A stretch of 64,000 nucleotides of DNA, taken from NCBI GenBank assembly GCA_021234155.1, contig JAJEKV010000027.1, positions 15,656,891 through 15,720,890 on the forward strand. The letters run 5' to 3'. The notes beneath the pieces are model-generated. The model was not told where the DNA came from and did not search any database. It saw only the letters and a program-made list of their open reading frames with translations. The stretch's first letter is position 1. Every line of letters starts with the position of its first letter. This document shows positions 1-11,157 of this stretch, in pieces. Both the position numbers and the translations under genes were made by a program. This stretch comes from Isoetes taiwanensis. Taxonomy: Eukaryota; Streptophyta; Lycopodiopsida; Isoetales; Isoetaceae.

Positions 1-2715
1 CAACAGTTCATTGAATGAAGCTCATAAACACATTAAGTGCTGCAAGCTGAAAATCGTATGAGTGAGCAAAAGATTGAAATGCAGGCAATAAAAAACTGCC
101 TACATATAGATAATTAGATACCTAATGAGAACAAATAGATTTGACAAATTAGCAGTGTACAATTCCTATTTTGTTTTATTGTATCTACAACTTGTATTTA
201 TGTGCCTGAATTGATAACATCTGCACGTACTCCAAATACACACGAAGTCAAACTAAGTATGATTTTTTTATTTTTTTGGAATTTTCGCGTCGCTTACGCA
301 CAAAAAAAAAAAACAATTTTGCTTACGTGAACAGAGGTTTCGCTTACACAAAATTTAAAAAAAAAAATTCGCGTAAGCGAAATAGCTATTTCGCTTATGC
401 GAAAACAGTTTCGCGTAAGCAAAACAGCTACTTCGCTTACGCGAAAATTAAAAAACATAAAAAATATAAAAAAAAATAAAATAAATTTCGAATTTTCGCG
501 TAAGCAAAACCCCTTTCACTTAAGTTTCGCTTACGTGAAAAGTTTCCGACGCCGGAAATGTTTTTTGCCGTATTTTTGAAGTATTATACTTCAAATTTGT
601 GCCGCATTATTCGACTAATACGTATTAAGTATAAAATGTATACAGTATTGAACCTATCCCTGGTTATTGGCCAAGGCATTCTTAGGGCAACGCCCTTGTA
701 GATTTTTTTTTCAGAGCTCCAGTTGCAACCACACATCTCGGGCCAGGAAGAATTATCAGCAACTAAACAAGGTTTCATAAAATTGTGTCCAAGTAAACAG
801 TCGTTGATTGTCAGCTCGAGCTCCAAAATTTAAAAGAATATTGGTCTGAGACAAATTTTTTTGCAGCTTCTAAACCTAAAGCCTGAGCTTTTGGATATGG
901 TGACAAGATATGGCGCAGGCTGACCTTCTACATACCTAAAACCCAAGCTTCTCACATACCAAAAACCCAAATTTCTCATAGGCTGAGAGTCCCGCAATCT
1001 GAGATGGAGATGGAGACCTGAAATTTGCAGATGGAGATGAGAAGTTGTTGTGTAGCTTCTGGATATAGCGACAAGGAGCCAAGAACAGGAAAAAAGGAAT
1101 GAGGAGACAAAGCATTAAGGGCGTATCCCCATTAGTCTGTTATGTCACCCTGCCTTTGCTTCGTGGCAGGTCGTGACAAAAATAGTTTAGCCACATTATC
1201 TCTCCTCCAACCTGATTTCAGCCTTCGTGGCAAAGGCAGCTTCAAAAAATTCGGAAGTGAGAGGACTTTGCAATTGCCGAATTCAGAATTGGGTTTGTCT
1301 TCTTGTTGGATTTGGTTTGTAGGAGCACCAATTTGCAACGGAAATGGGCTCAAAGAATTGGGTTCTACCATAATGGGAATGCACCCTAAGTTCGACGATC
1401 TAGGCCAAGGTACCTATGTTCGACTTCAACTCCATATAATAAAACCCTTGCAAACGACTTCACAAACTGCCTATTCTGTAGTAGTGAATTACATGCAATA
1501 GGACTCGAATTGCAGACCTGACAGAAGAGATCCAGGCCTCGGCGCCCCATGTTCTCAGAAGACAACTGGCAGTAGATAGGCAGCGGATTGCAGAGATGGA
1601 GACCCGGCCGCAAACAGGGAGGCGCAGCAGGGTTGGTCCGGGGAAGGATGCAGATCTTCAGGCCACCAAATGCTGATGCATGAACCTTAAACTCTCGAGG
1701 CCCTTCTGCAGCGACCCCAGCTGCATATCCTGTTACAATGGCCTCACCTGCCACTGCCGCCAGGCCACATACCGCCTCCACCTCCACCACTGCTGCCACC
1801 GCCAAACCTACTGCTGCAGCTCCTTCAGCAAATAGGGATTGTGCCTGCGCATGGTCTTTGGAATTGTCGGGACTTCCCATGGCAGAATTGAGACAGTCTC
1901 AACTCAATTGCCGCCGATATGGACCTCATTTTCCTCATGGAAACATGGGAACATGCTGGACATAGACTACCCGACTTGCAAGGATACCATCGCTACTCCG
2001 TCTTCAATGAATGCACACATGCTTGGGAAGGAAAGCCACCAACTGGCTAGACCAACCCAACAAGCAACCGTCCCGAGTAGCCGTCGAGTCGAGCAAGAGT
2101 GTTGGCCATGTTCACGGCTAAAAGTCTTGGTCAGACGCCAAGGCCCCGTCGAGCCAAAACGAATGCCAAGGACCAACACCACCCGACAAGGACCACCCAC
2201 CTTGCCCAAAATCGTTTCGTAGTTCACCATGTCTCCTCTGACTCCGTGAACGACTCCGTGGCCAAGACAAGGGGGAAGCCGAGCAATCTGGTTGGGAAGC
2301 AAAACCATCAATTAGTGCAAATCGTGATCACTGAGCCCGCCACTGGTAATCAGCCAGACCAGCCCTCAGCTAAGATCACTGCCGGGGCGATGGCGCATCC
2401 CAGCTCAAAAAGCCTTGAACCAACCGAGCGAAGCTACCAGCCATTTAGTTCAAACCAACAACCAGCCCAACTATCCAAGGCTAAGCCGCGCCGATGCCGT
2501 CGCACCAGCTATCCGCCCTGGGCTAACCGGGACAAGCCACCAGCCAAACGTTCCCTCACACGACGTGCACATCACCAACCAACCAACAATGCGAGCCAAC
2601 AGACCCGAGCCAACCAACCGTGCCGAAGGAAGGAGCCAACCAGTCGGGCACAACCAACCAGACAGCCCTGGCATAGTCAGTTTTCCTGTGCAAGACGGAC
2701 AAACATAACAAGTAC
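1..2715. other. Spacer upstream of the LINE, no supported gene
   Basis: No coding region is supported here. The stretch holds the palindrome cluster at 288-541, AT-rich DNA to about 1100, and a GC-richer patch near 1560-1880 that is open on both strands in several frames. The 1980-2680 part is rich in CCAACC-type runs and may be non-coding or decayed 5' sequence of the LINE that follows. A minus-strand open frame at 1386-1880 begins with an alanine- and valine-rich stretch but matches no family I recognise. Confidence 0.4.
288..541. repeat. Cluster of palindromic GCGTAAGC / GCTTACGC units
   Basis: About nine imperfect copies of a 16-bp near-palindrome (TTTCGCGTAAGCGAAA and variants) lie within roughly 250 bp, in alternating orientation and separated by A/T runs. 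Adjacent inverted copies form long hairpins. The clearest is 368-385 against 386-403, 18-bp arms with one mismatch and no loop. Spacing is irregular, so this is neither a simple tandem satellite nor a CRISPR array. Confidence 0.8.
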
Positions 2716-3774
2716 ATGTGGGTGCGCGTGCAGAATTGTAGTACTAGCCCTCTCTTTATGGCGGCCTGCTACTTCCCACATGCCGAAAGCAACTTCTATC
2801 ACAACCATCCAGGTGTGGATAGGCTGGAGCCCTATGTCGATCTATACGATGACATACAGCAGCACAAGCAGAAGGGTCGGGTCATGCTCATTGGAGACTT
2901 CAATGCACGCACTGGCACGGAACATCCGATGAGATTTGACCCTCTCGCAGATGATGTGTTGCAGCTGAGCCCTTCAGCAGGAGCTTGGCCACGGGCATCA
3001 GCTGACATTCAGGTCTCGCGCTATGGGAGGCAGTTGTTGCTGCTTTGCAGTATCTCTGACCTTGTGATTTGCAATGGACTAGCACAGTGGCCATCCTCCA
3101 GCCAGCACACTTGCAGGCGGGAGAACCAGGGAAGTGGGTCCAGCGTGGTAGACTATGTTTTGGTGGTCGAGCAGGACATGCATCTCGTCAAACATTTTCG
3201 AGTGGGAACAGTTGGTAGGGATGAGGAGGTAGAGTTAGACCATCTGCCGCTCTACTTGCAGCTGGCTTGGCAGGTTGCTCCAGATGCCTGTCTAATACCT
3301 CCTCGTATGCCCCAGCTCAGATTGGACCATGAGCGCGCTCCTACTTACTCCCAGATGCTTACGGAGGATCTGGCAACATCTCACAATGCTCAACGCTGGA
3401 GCAGCAGGCATGCAGGCTCATTGACGTCCTCTGAGCTGCTGCAGAGAGGTGTTTTGGGAGAAGTCGCCCTCGACGAACCTCGAAAGCTACGGCCTTTCCG
3501 CGTAACCAATGGTTCGATGCCAAATGCAAAGAAGGCAAACGCTGGCTCTGCCAAATCACAGACCCTGCAATACCGCACTTTTCTTAAGGCTAGAAAGGCC
3601 AGGTACATGGCGGCCCGTCAACAGGAAATGTTCTTCTTCCTGGAACGTCATCTCAAGACATTCTGGCAGAGAGTGCTCAGGAGGCCAGTGCCGCCCACAA
3701 GAAACATCACTCTAGACCAGTGGGGCAATACCTGCAGCAGCTCTAGAAACCTGAGAGTGTACGAGCGGCATTAG
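2716..3774 (+). pseudogene. LINE endonuclease (EEP-type) fragment
   Basis: The translation shows the C-terminal half of an exonuclease-endonuclease-phosphatase domain as found in non-LTR retrotransposons. Visible motifs are LIGDFNART near residue 57, SSVVDYVL near 145 and DHLPL near 176, matching the GDFN, S-x-x-D and final D-H metal or catalytic motifs. The N-terminal catalytic part (the N and Q-E motifs) is not seen upstream, so the domain is 5' truncated or decayed. The frame closes with TAG at 3772, and the reverse transcriptase follows after a frameshift. This enzyme would nick the target DNA for target-primed reverse transcription. It is clearly a relic. The LINE clade was not determined. 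Confidence 0.8.
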
Positions 3775-5354
3775 CCCCCCAGCAGGGCCTAGTACTGGAA
3801 ATCATAGAGGCGGAGGTTGCACAGGGGCTGCAACGTATAGCCAATGGAAAAGCACCAGAGCTTGATGGCATGCAGGCAGAGTTACTCAAGTGGGCAGGAC
3901 CATCCATGGCACTGGTACTGACCGACATGTTCAACAAGGCATTGCGGGAAGGTTTTCCCCCGCAATGGACCACTAGCAAGGTTGTCCAATCTACAAGGCA
4001 GGAGACCCTCATTGCTCGGCCAATTGCCGGACCATCATGATCAGCTCAGTGTTTGCAAAGCTCCTCGCCGAGAGGAGCGGCAGTTGACAGGATGGGCAGA
4101 GGAAGCAGGAGTGCGGGCACTCACACAGGCAAGATTCAGGCCGAGACACTCAACCATAGATCATATCTTCACGCTGCGGACTCTGGTTGAGGACGGCAGG
4201 AACCGCCGGCGAGATCTGTATTGTTGCTTCGTAGATTTTGCCAAGGCTTTTGACACTGTGCCTCGGGAAAAGCTGTGTGCGAGATTGCAGCAGCTAGATG
4301 TCCCTGCCGAACTGCAGAACGCGTTGTACAGGTTATATGAGACATGCATCGGCTGGCTGCAAACAATAGGCCAACCATTTGAGAGCAGTATCAAGGTCCG
4401 ACAGGGATGCCCTCTCTCCCCCACACTATTTGGCATGTATATTGATTAGCTGGAGAGATGGCTCGCTGATAATGGATTCACTGGGGCTCATCTCCTACTC
4501 CAGATCATCAGGCAACTGATCTATGCTGATGATGTGGACCTCCTAACACACATTCAGGCAGACATACAACGCCATCTCGATGCCCTGGACACATTTTACC
4601 AGATGACTGACATGCGTGTCAACTTAGCCAAAACCAAGGTGGTTCTGGTATCGTCCGCACGCCAGCGAAGGCCTCCAATCCTCACTTATCGTGGCCAAAA
4701 TGTTGAAGTGGTGTCCGCTTACAAATATTTGGGGGTGGAATTTCCGTCGGCCATGAACTGGGACAATTCCATTTGGCTGCGAGCCGCAGCAGGTTGGAAG
4801 GAACTCTATGCAATGGAGAACAATAGCCACAAGGCAGAACTGTATGATTGGGCCCACCAATCGCGCCTATTCAAGATGCTAGTAGAACCTATACTTTTGT
4901 ACGGGGTCGAGGTCTAGGGCCCGGTGATTTCCCTCACCACTTGGAATGGCCTGGAGCAGGTGCAAAAAGCTTTCTTGGCACGGGCCCTGGGGGTGAAGTC
5001 CACAGTCCCATACCAGATACTGCTGCAGGAAACAAGTTACTTGCCTCTTCAAAGGGGGGCCCTTGACAGACACATCGTCTACTTCCAGAAGGTGGTTAGC
5101 ATGGACGAAAAGAGATCTCAATGGCTAGCTAGATGGAATATGCAGGAGCACAGATGCATCCAAGTGCAAACAGAGGCAGATAGCCACAGCCTCAAACAGT
5201 ACCTTGACGCATGCTTCCTCAGTAAGCTATGGGATGCCAGCACCCTTGAACAGGTCAAGATGGCACACTATCAATACCACATCAATCCCATGTTAGAGCG
5301 GAGTCCGCAATGCTACCTGCGCACTCATCTACCCATGAAAAAGCGCAGACCCAT

Positions 5355-5504
5355 TGTTGAAAAAGAGCATTCTATGACCAAGACCTCTTGCTTGCAAGCC
5401 AAGTATTCTACCACTAAGCCACCTGCCCTTTGATGGGCTTTTTGTACTTGTCCACCGAATCATTCTTCGTGTGTGCCCATTACACATGCTCCAGCATTCT
5501 AACA
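5355..5504 (-). repeat. TRIM 3' LTR (150 bp)
   Basis: Direct repeat of the other LTR, with an internal deletion of about 26 bp. The lost stretch includes the T-arm/B-box half of the tRNA-like unit; an A-box match (TGGCTTAGTGG, 5411-5421 reversed) remains. LTRs are identical at insertion, so the deletion is probably later. Confidence 0.88.
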
Positions 5505-5550
5505 TTCCCCCTTAATGGGCACACCAATCCATTCCATGGCTCTGAAACCA

Positions 5551-5726
5551 TGTTGAGAAAGAGCATTCTATGATTGGGTGGACAGGCTGGGGATCGAACC
5601 CAGGACCTCTTGCTTGCAAGTCAAGTACTCTACCACTGAGCTAGCGGCCCTTTGATGGGCTTTCGATACTCCTCCACCGAGTCATTCTTCATGTGTGCCC
5701 ATTACACATGCTCCAGCATTCCAACA
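5551..5726 (-). repeat. TRIM 5' LTR (176 bp)
   Basis: This is the full-length LTR, with TG...CA termini. On the minus strand it carries a 71-nt tRNA-like segment at 5580-5650 with both A and B boxes intact. The primer-binding site follows directly, at 5533-5550. Confidence 0.9.
5580..5650 (-). tRNA. tRNA-Ala(UGC)-like sequence inside the TRIM LTR
   Basis: On the minus strand the segment begins GGGCCGCTAGCTCAGTGG and ends CCCCAGCCTGTCC. It has an exact A-box match (TAGCTCAGTGG, 5633-5643) and an exact B-box match (GGTTCGATCCC, 5590-5600). The T-arm is perfect: a 5-bp CTGGG/CCCAG stem with a TTCGATC loop. The anticodon loop CTTGCAA would give UGC (alanine), with one mismatch at the base pair next to the loop. 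The acceptor stem has only five of seven pairs, one of them G-U. It is therefore probably a tRNA-derived Pol III promoter rather than a functional tRNA. No Pol III transcription has been shown. Confidence 0.6.
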
Positions 5727-6225
5727 CCCATTGCCTCTATCCGCACAAGTGCACACCATCTCCGGATTGAGATAGGGAGATGGGTTGGGGAGCTGCGTCA
5801 GGAGAGGCATTGTCAACACTACCGGGTTGGAGCCGTGGAAGACGAATGCCACACCCTTCACAGTTGTCCAGCATATGATGACATTCGGATACGCTATGCT
5901 GAGCTGGTCCGTCCTGGCCAGCCCCTGCATGAGATGCTAAGCACGAGCTCAGTACGAAGGTTGGGCTCCTACATTCAAGAGGTCATGGATCGCCGAGATC
6001 AGCTCGGCCCTCGGGCACTTACCTGATACATGTACATATTTCTGCCTATATTCGTATTTGTATTTGTACAGTTTGACAGCAAACCTATTCCTGTCACGAT
6101 TTTTCCGCCAAACAAAACAACCCTTTATGGGCGGGGAGGGGGTTTTTTAACCCGGACAGTAATACGCTTGCTGCGCCTCCTATTTGGGTCCCATAGGCCA
6201 TTGGTCTCCGTGGACGATAAAAGAT

Positions 6226-6252
6226 TCTATTCTATTCTATTCTATTCTATTT
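6226..6252 (+). repeat. ATTCT pentanucleotide tail of the LINE
   Basis: Consecutive ATTCT units end the 3' UTR of the LINE. This marks the downstream border of the element. Confidence 0.85.
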
Positions 6253-7554
6253 CAAATTGTTATTTATCAGAATGAGACAATGCATGTATATATTGTAGGT
6301 CTTGTAATTTTCTTATATGTCTAGTTTACTGCATCCAAGCTTGAATAATTGGCAAGCAATCTTACTAGATGGTACAAACATTAACAATTTAAAATAGATA
6401 AACTTCTTTTGAATGGCCCCATGGAAATTTACCAAGGAAAGACGTGCCAAATTAAGGCAAACTATAAATAAAATAAAGATGGACAAGATTAAGCATGTTG
6501 GGGAACATGACACGTGACAATTTTTTCTTGTATAGTTTTTAAGGTTAGTCGAAAATGCACTACACCAAATGAATTGTCAGATTATTGAAGAATAGACAAT
6601 TAGGAGACATGAATTCTCCATTCTACCACACATTGCAAAATAGTATGCCCCCGTGAGCTTATAAACTATTACAGAACTCGAAATAATGTCCACAATTAAA
6701 TATAGAATCAAAATTGTTTCATGGCTAAATAATGCTGCTTTCATTGTCTTCATCATATCTTGATCATGCATTGTCAATTGAATGCAAATTTAATAAAACT
6801 TGTTGATGGGGTAGAAGCACAGAAGGGTGTCTCGTCTTTTTTGCAAATTGATGTAAACTTATTACATTTTTAAACTGAATTTTGATCTTTGTTACTATAT
6901 TCAAGCATAAATGTAAAAATACATTATAGTTACAATAGGAAAATGTAAATTAATGTACATTTATTTTTACATTTGTTCATGTTTGCCTTGGCAAACATGA
7001 TTTACATTTTGTAAGACCACCATTTCCTATGCTTGTAGACGATAACATCAAATGTGGTTGACATAATTTTTGTTAATCACATGTGTTAAGCATTTTGGTA
7101 GCTTGCATTTTACATAAACTAACTATAAAGGTGTCCTATTTTTTAGCCACCCTTTCATACTTCTACCCGTAGATATTCTTGTATTATTCATTAAATGTTT
7201 TCCCACATGACGAAGTTGAAGGAGTAGACGACTTGAAATTGATCAAAATCTTTAATAATTCACGCACATGTTGAAAACAAAGGGATACTGACAAGACATA
7301 GCTATTGATTAACAATATAGAGGCCCAACAAATAGATCAGGACAAGGTTATAAGTCTTTCACACTTTTGCATAGGCTAGTGGAACAAAAAGTTCCCAACC
7401 AAGCCATCATTCATAACCATCAAGCAGTAACAAAGCAAAGACGAAAAACTCATCCATCCAATGGTAAGAGCCGTACCTTTCTAACATCTTATAAGGCCGA
7501 TTCGAGCTTCGCATTATTTTCTTGATCTTTTGGGCTGTTAATGCAAGAGGTTGA
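6253..7554. other. AT-rich spacer
   Basis: No supported gene, RNA or mobile element was seen between the LINE tail and the first NPF-like exon. Confidence 0.5.
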
Positions 7555-8736
7555 AGCTCCTGTAAAGAGGCATTCACATGGCTAGAAGACTTCCAAGTTC
7601 ATCTATTACAGCAGCCAACTGAGTCCTACAACTATTTTCTTGGTACAACATACATGCTTGCATTGCCAGTGGGATATATTACGGATAGTTACTTGAGCAA
7701 ATTTACCACCATAATCATTGCAGGCCTCCTGGAAATACTGGTAAGTAGTCTTGTGATTTTTCTGAGAAGAAAAGAAAACAAGGTGATGCGCACAGGGGGT
7801 TGCCCTCCATGGCCGGAGGGTGAAGTGGCTTAAATCATACTTCAAAGTCATGTTTTCACACCATCCATCACCGAGGTTTTTTACATAAAACTGATCATTG
7901 CCCTCAAATTGTCTTCAAGATATCTATTTGCTGATCTTTTCCTTTGGCCAGAAAACTCGTGAATGGATTAAAGAAACCCATGTGTTTGCCGCAAAGAAAC
8001 TCTCCAATTCAGAGACATTCGATGTTTCAATGCACATGGCCTGCTTCAAGATTTTTCGCAAGCACAGTATGACCTGCATCGGATTCCACAAAGGTACCTT
8101 CTCCTATAATAGTTTTGCCTTGGGATTTTCTTTTTGTGGGTTCTTTTGCAACTCCAATGCTGATATATGCTGTTGGGACTATTGCTAACAAGTTAAGGAA
8201 TTGCAATGGAAAGTCCAATCCAAAGTATCCCCTGTTGTGTAAACAGCAAGAAATATAAAAGAAGGATTGCACATGGACCACTGTGCCACGATTTCTAAGG
8301 CTGATAAGCCTGATTCGGAGGCCCTAGAACAGAGGTCTAGTTGATTCCCTGGACCTCAAAACCTTTGTCGGAGTTTTTGTCATCATCACAGATAGGGGTT
8401 CTGATAATTCTTCCAAAGCATGGCTCTCCAAAATTGCTCTGCCCATGCAAATCAAGGCCGCCGTGTTGGCAAAAGTTGCAGTGTAGAAAGCCGTCAAATT
8501 AGGCGCCTCTCTGCATACAGCAAGCTTGTCCGCTCGTTCCACCTGAAAGCTTAACCAGGTCTGCTTCAATTTTTATAGGGATTGTAAACTCGCCAAGGTC
8601 AGGAGATCCCAATTTGCATTGTTTTGCCAGAGACGAGGCCCTCTAAAATTACAGCCAATTGGGGTTTTCTTTCTTCTTCCCCTTTTTGCCTCTCGTAGGT
8701 GGAACCGTAGGACACAGCAGAACGACACAGCCTTGC

Positions 8737-8909
8737 CAGTTACCTGGTTGAATTATTCGCGGTCCAGAATGTAGGTGATTGCCAGTTTACAGGGAACAAT
8801 AGGTTTGGAGAGGTTACCAACATATCCTTGGTATATTCTATCAGATATATAGGATATGCCAGAATCCCATGTAAGCAAGGGTTTGCCTCCCTAGGGGCAA
8901 CCCAAAAAA
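8737..8909 (+). repeat. SINE-like dispersed repeat, copy 1
   Basis: A unit of about 170 bp runs from CAGTTACCTGGTTG through a conserved middle (GCCAGTTTACAGGG; AGGATATGCCA) to a terminal hairpin around CCTAGGGGCAACCC, followed by an A-run. Copies 2 and 3 lie in the same orientation at 11158-11341 and 12888-13044. The hairpin plus A-tail suggests a retroposed short element, but no A or B box was recognised. Confidence 0.7.
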
Positions 8910-10368
8910 TCGCCCTTTGTCTCAAATCTAACCTTCCAGGTCCCCATAGCCAGGTCTAAGACCCCCGTTTTTAAACGCAGAGATTTCTCTCCTTGATCTT
9001 CAGAGCCAAAAATATGATGTAAGCTGTCTAGCTTTGTTGCAAATATTTATAGTCCCTAATTCATTCATAGGCCTATTGAAGACTGCGGACAATCCACAGG
9101 CTGGGTGGAATTTTACAGTGGAGCTCGAATTAAACTCTAGATTTTGCTATGCCGATGAAATCAATTGCTGAATTGAGGTTTCAAACGAAATGAAATACTT
9201 GGGCACACACCGATTGAGGAATGCCGGGGAAGGGCGACGGATTCAAAAGGGGCAGATATAGAAGGGAAGAGTCGGAGGTGGTCGGGGGAGATGGTCGAGG
9301 GAGATGGGAGAATGATAGATATATCTAATTCAAATTTTACTTGAACTTAGATTTTACCAAGGCTTTGAATAATGCATATTTGAAATTGGATTTATGGTTT
9401 CTAAATTAGATTTTGGATATAATTTTTCTGGTTTGGTTCCTTAGTCTATGAAACATGATTTCTGGTTTTGTGCGAAAAAACTACTGATTTCCTCTACATT
9501 GTTCTGCCTTTCTATGGCAAATATTTATATAGGCAATGTCATGCTATAACCGCAAGCTAACATTTTTTATATATTTTACACAACATTCACAATTTACACT
9601 AGTTTTAACACACCGTATACAATATTTAAGACATATTTAGAATGGGATTGTTTTTTTTTTTCCTTATTAACGACAAAAAAAAGAAAAGCTTAAAGAATCC
9701 TTTTGAATTATTCAATTGAAGAATGCGTTCCCATAATGGGTTGCTTGAATTCAGCTGTTCCTTCAGTTTCAACAAAGATTTCAGTTTCCTTTTGCATGAT
9801 CAACCAATCCTCACTCCCGTAGAAGGAAGCTGAGGAATAATCACACCGGGAGGGATGTTTTTCGCCCCATCTATCCCCCTGGAGAAAAGTTCGGTTTTTC
9901 AAGAACCGAAGCGGGAAGCAAGTTCAGGTGGAAACCTAACCTTATTTATAAAGGAAACCTAATTAGGGAAATTTGGAAAAAAGCTAGGGGGGCTCGTACC
10001 ACCACCATGGCCGAAGAATTACATAACACATCCCCTAGAAACAAAGGGGACCTCAGATGGAAACCTAACCTTGAATATTAGGGGAAACCTTACATTTATA
10101 AAACGTTATCACCAAGAACTCGGGTTGGCAGAGGGCATTAACGGACAAATTGACATTTAGCAGACACGTGGGCAATGGGAGGATTTGCCAAGCTGTATTC
10201 CCCCCCACCTACCTCTGGCCATACGAAAAAATCATTACAGTGTCAGTACGATTCTGGCAACTATCCCGTTCCGACCGTCCGGGCAATGCTCGAGCCTGTG
10301 ACCTTGCTTTTTGCTTTTGCCTTAGCAGAGAATCATTTCCATTACGGCACTGTAATGCTTGAAGGATC

Positions 10369-10680
10369 GGCTATGGCGCTACCAGAAACTGATAATCCTC
10401 TCCATGCAATTGCATGCGATAGAGCTTTGCATGTCCATTCTGATTCTTTACATGTTATAATGCATGGCCAGTTTTCCTATAAATCAGAGCTTTCAAATCT
10501 GGCAAGGTTAACCACTCCGGTGATCTAGAACAAAGGTTTCGGCTATGGCGCTACTTCGAATCCTCAATCCAATGCATGCAAACTGCATGCCTTTCATCTT
10601 TGCATGTCTTTTCCGGCCCTTTGCATGCCTCAGAGCCTGTCTGATTACCTATAAAAACAGAGAGTTCAAATCCAGTCAGG
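10369..10680 (+). promoter_or_regulatory. Duplicated promoter-like unit with CATGCA (RY) motifs and TATA boxes
   Basis: Two related units (10369-10510 and 10541-10680) both start GGCTATGGCGCTAC, contain several CATGCA/GCATGC motifs, then CCTATAAA and an AGAG...TTCAAATC...AAGG/CAGG tail. CATGCA (RY) repeats near a TATA box are characteristic of seed or embryo promoters bound by B3 factors. No open gene follows directly on the plus strand; the nearest plus-strand coding relic is the NPF block at 11476. Promoter function is inferred from motifs only. Confidence 0.4.
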
Positions 10681-11157
10681 ATTCCATTGACGAGTAGGCT
10701 CAAGCTGTGGGCGATGGAGATCAGCGCTTGCAAGTGAGGTAGAGGAATCTTTATGCTGGTCATATCGTGAAAAGATCTCTGAAAAAAGCTTCTATTTAAC
10801 AGGTGATCAGGGTCTCTATGATTTGCTATGCTTACCAGCAGGACTGATGCACAGGAACCACAAGTAGCGGATTCGAAGCAATGGCTGGGCCGATCTCCAT
10901 AGCTAAGCACAGAGCCATTACATTTTTCCTTTCCTCAGAAGATGGCTGCCTGAACAAAACTAATCCGACACTCCTTTTCTTACCAATACAATTGGGGCTT
11001 CTATTTTCGCCAGGCTTTTCGGCATGAAAGATGAGTTCAAGAATGCTTAGTGAACGCCCCTTTTACCTTGCTTCTAACTTTGATTTTCCCATTCCATAAC
11101 AGATTCCAGAGACGGCACAACCAGCACAGTATCCTATTCATTTCTATCTGCCATGCC

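Larger units (their letters stand above)
5355..5726 (-). mobile_element. Complete TRIM-type LTR miniature element with tRNA-like LTRs
   Basis: Two direct repeats (5355-5504 and 5551-5726) each start TGTTGA and end AACA on the plus strand, flanking only 46 bp (5505-5550). Read on the minus strand, the 5' LTR (5551-5726) is followed directly by TGGTTTCAGAGCCATGG, one mismatch from the usual initiator-Met primer-binding site TGGTATCAGAGC. The 3' LTR is preceded by the purine tract TTAAGGGGGAA. A perfect 5-bp target duplication CCCAT flanks the element at 5350-5354 and 5727-5731. It has no coding capacity, so it would depend on an autonomous LTR element for movement. It sits inside the LINE reverse transcriptase. 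The 5505-side LTR lacks about 26 bp present in the other. Confidence 0.92.
3780..6026 (+). pseudogene. LINE reverse transcriptase with C-terminal Cys/His motif, interrupted by a TRIM
   Basis: Reverse transcriptase blocks appear in order: ANGKAPELDGMQAELLKWAG near 3855, FVDFAKAFDTVPR near 4230-4266, RQGCPLSPTLFGMYID near 4398-4446, then the LIYADDVDLL catalytic box near 4519-4548 and a post-thumb motif AYKYLGVEF near 4720. The C-terminus (5760-6023) has C-x-H...E-C-H-x-L-H-S-C-P-x-Y spacing, like the Cys/His tail of LINE ORF2 proteins. Lesions are frameshifts at about 3775 and 3985-4080 and in-frame TAG stops at 4447 and 4915. The coding sequence is split at 5350 by the 372-bp TRIM plus its 5-bp target duplication. 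Removing 377 bp joins RRPI to ASIRTSAHHL in frame. The element is dead. Confidence 0.88.
2716..6252 (+). mobile_element. Degenerate non-LTR retrotransposon (LINE) with ATTCT-repeat tail
   Basis: The order endonuclease, reverse transcriptase, C-terminal Cys/His motif and short 3' UTR on the plus strand defines a LINE. The 3' end is marked by six or so ATTCT units at about 6226-6252. Short tandem-repeat tails in place of poly(A) are known for several LINE clades. The 5' end is not defined: endonuclease homology starts abruptly near 2716, and no target-site duplication was found by eye. Confidence 0.8.

Noticed and set aside
288-541. CRISPR array
   Set aside because: Units are near-palindromes in alternating orientation with irregular A/T gaps, in a plant nuclear context.
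1386-1880. Minus-strand open frame of 164 codons
   Set aside because: GC-rich, overlaps equally open plus-strand frames, and resembles no known protein; no splice or start context supports it.
2099-2932. Plus-strand frame of 277 codons upstream of and overlapping the LINE endonuclease
   Set aside because: Composition follows CCAACC-type low-complexity DNA, and its end is an out-of-frame shadow of the endonuclease.
5380-5420. Second complete tRNA-like gene in the other TRIM LTR
   Set aside because: Only the 5' half with the A box remains; the T-arm and B box are deleted.
7898-8188. Plus-strand frame of 96 codons in the NPF intron
   Set aside because: No family resemblance to NPF transporters or anything else; probably chance.
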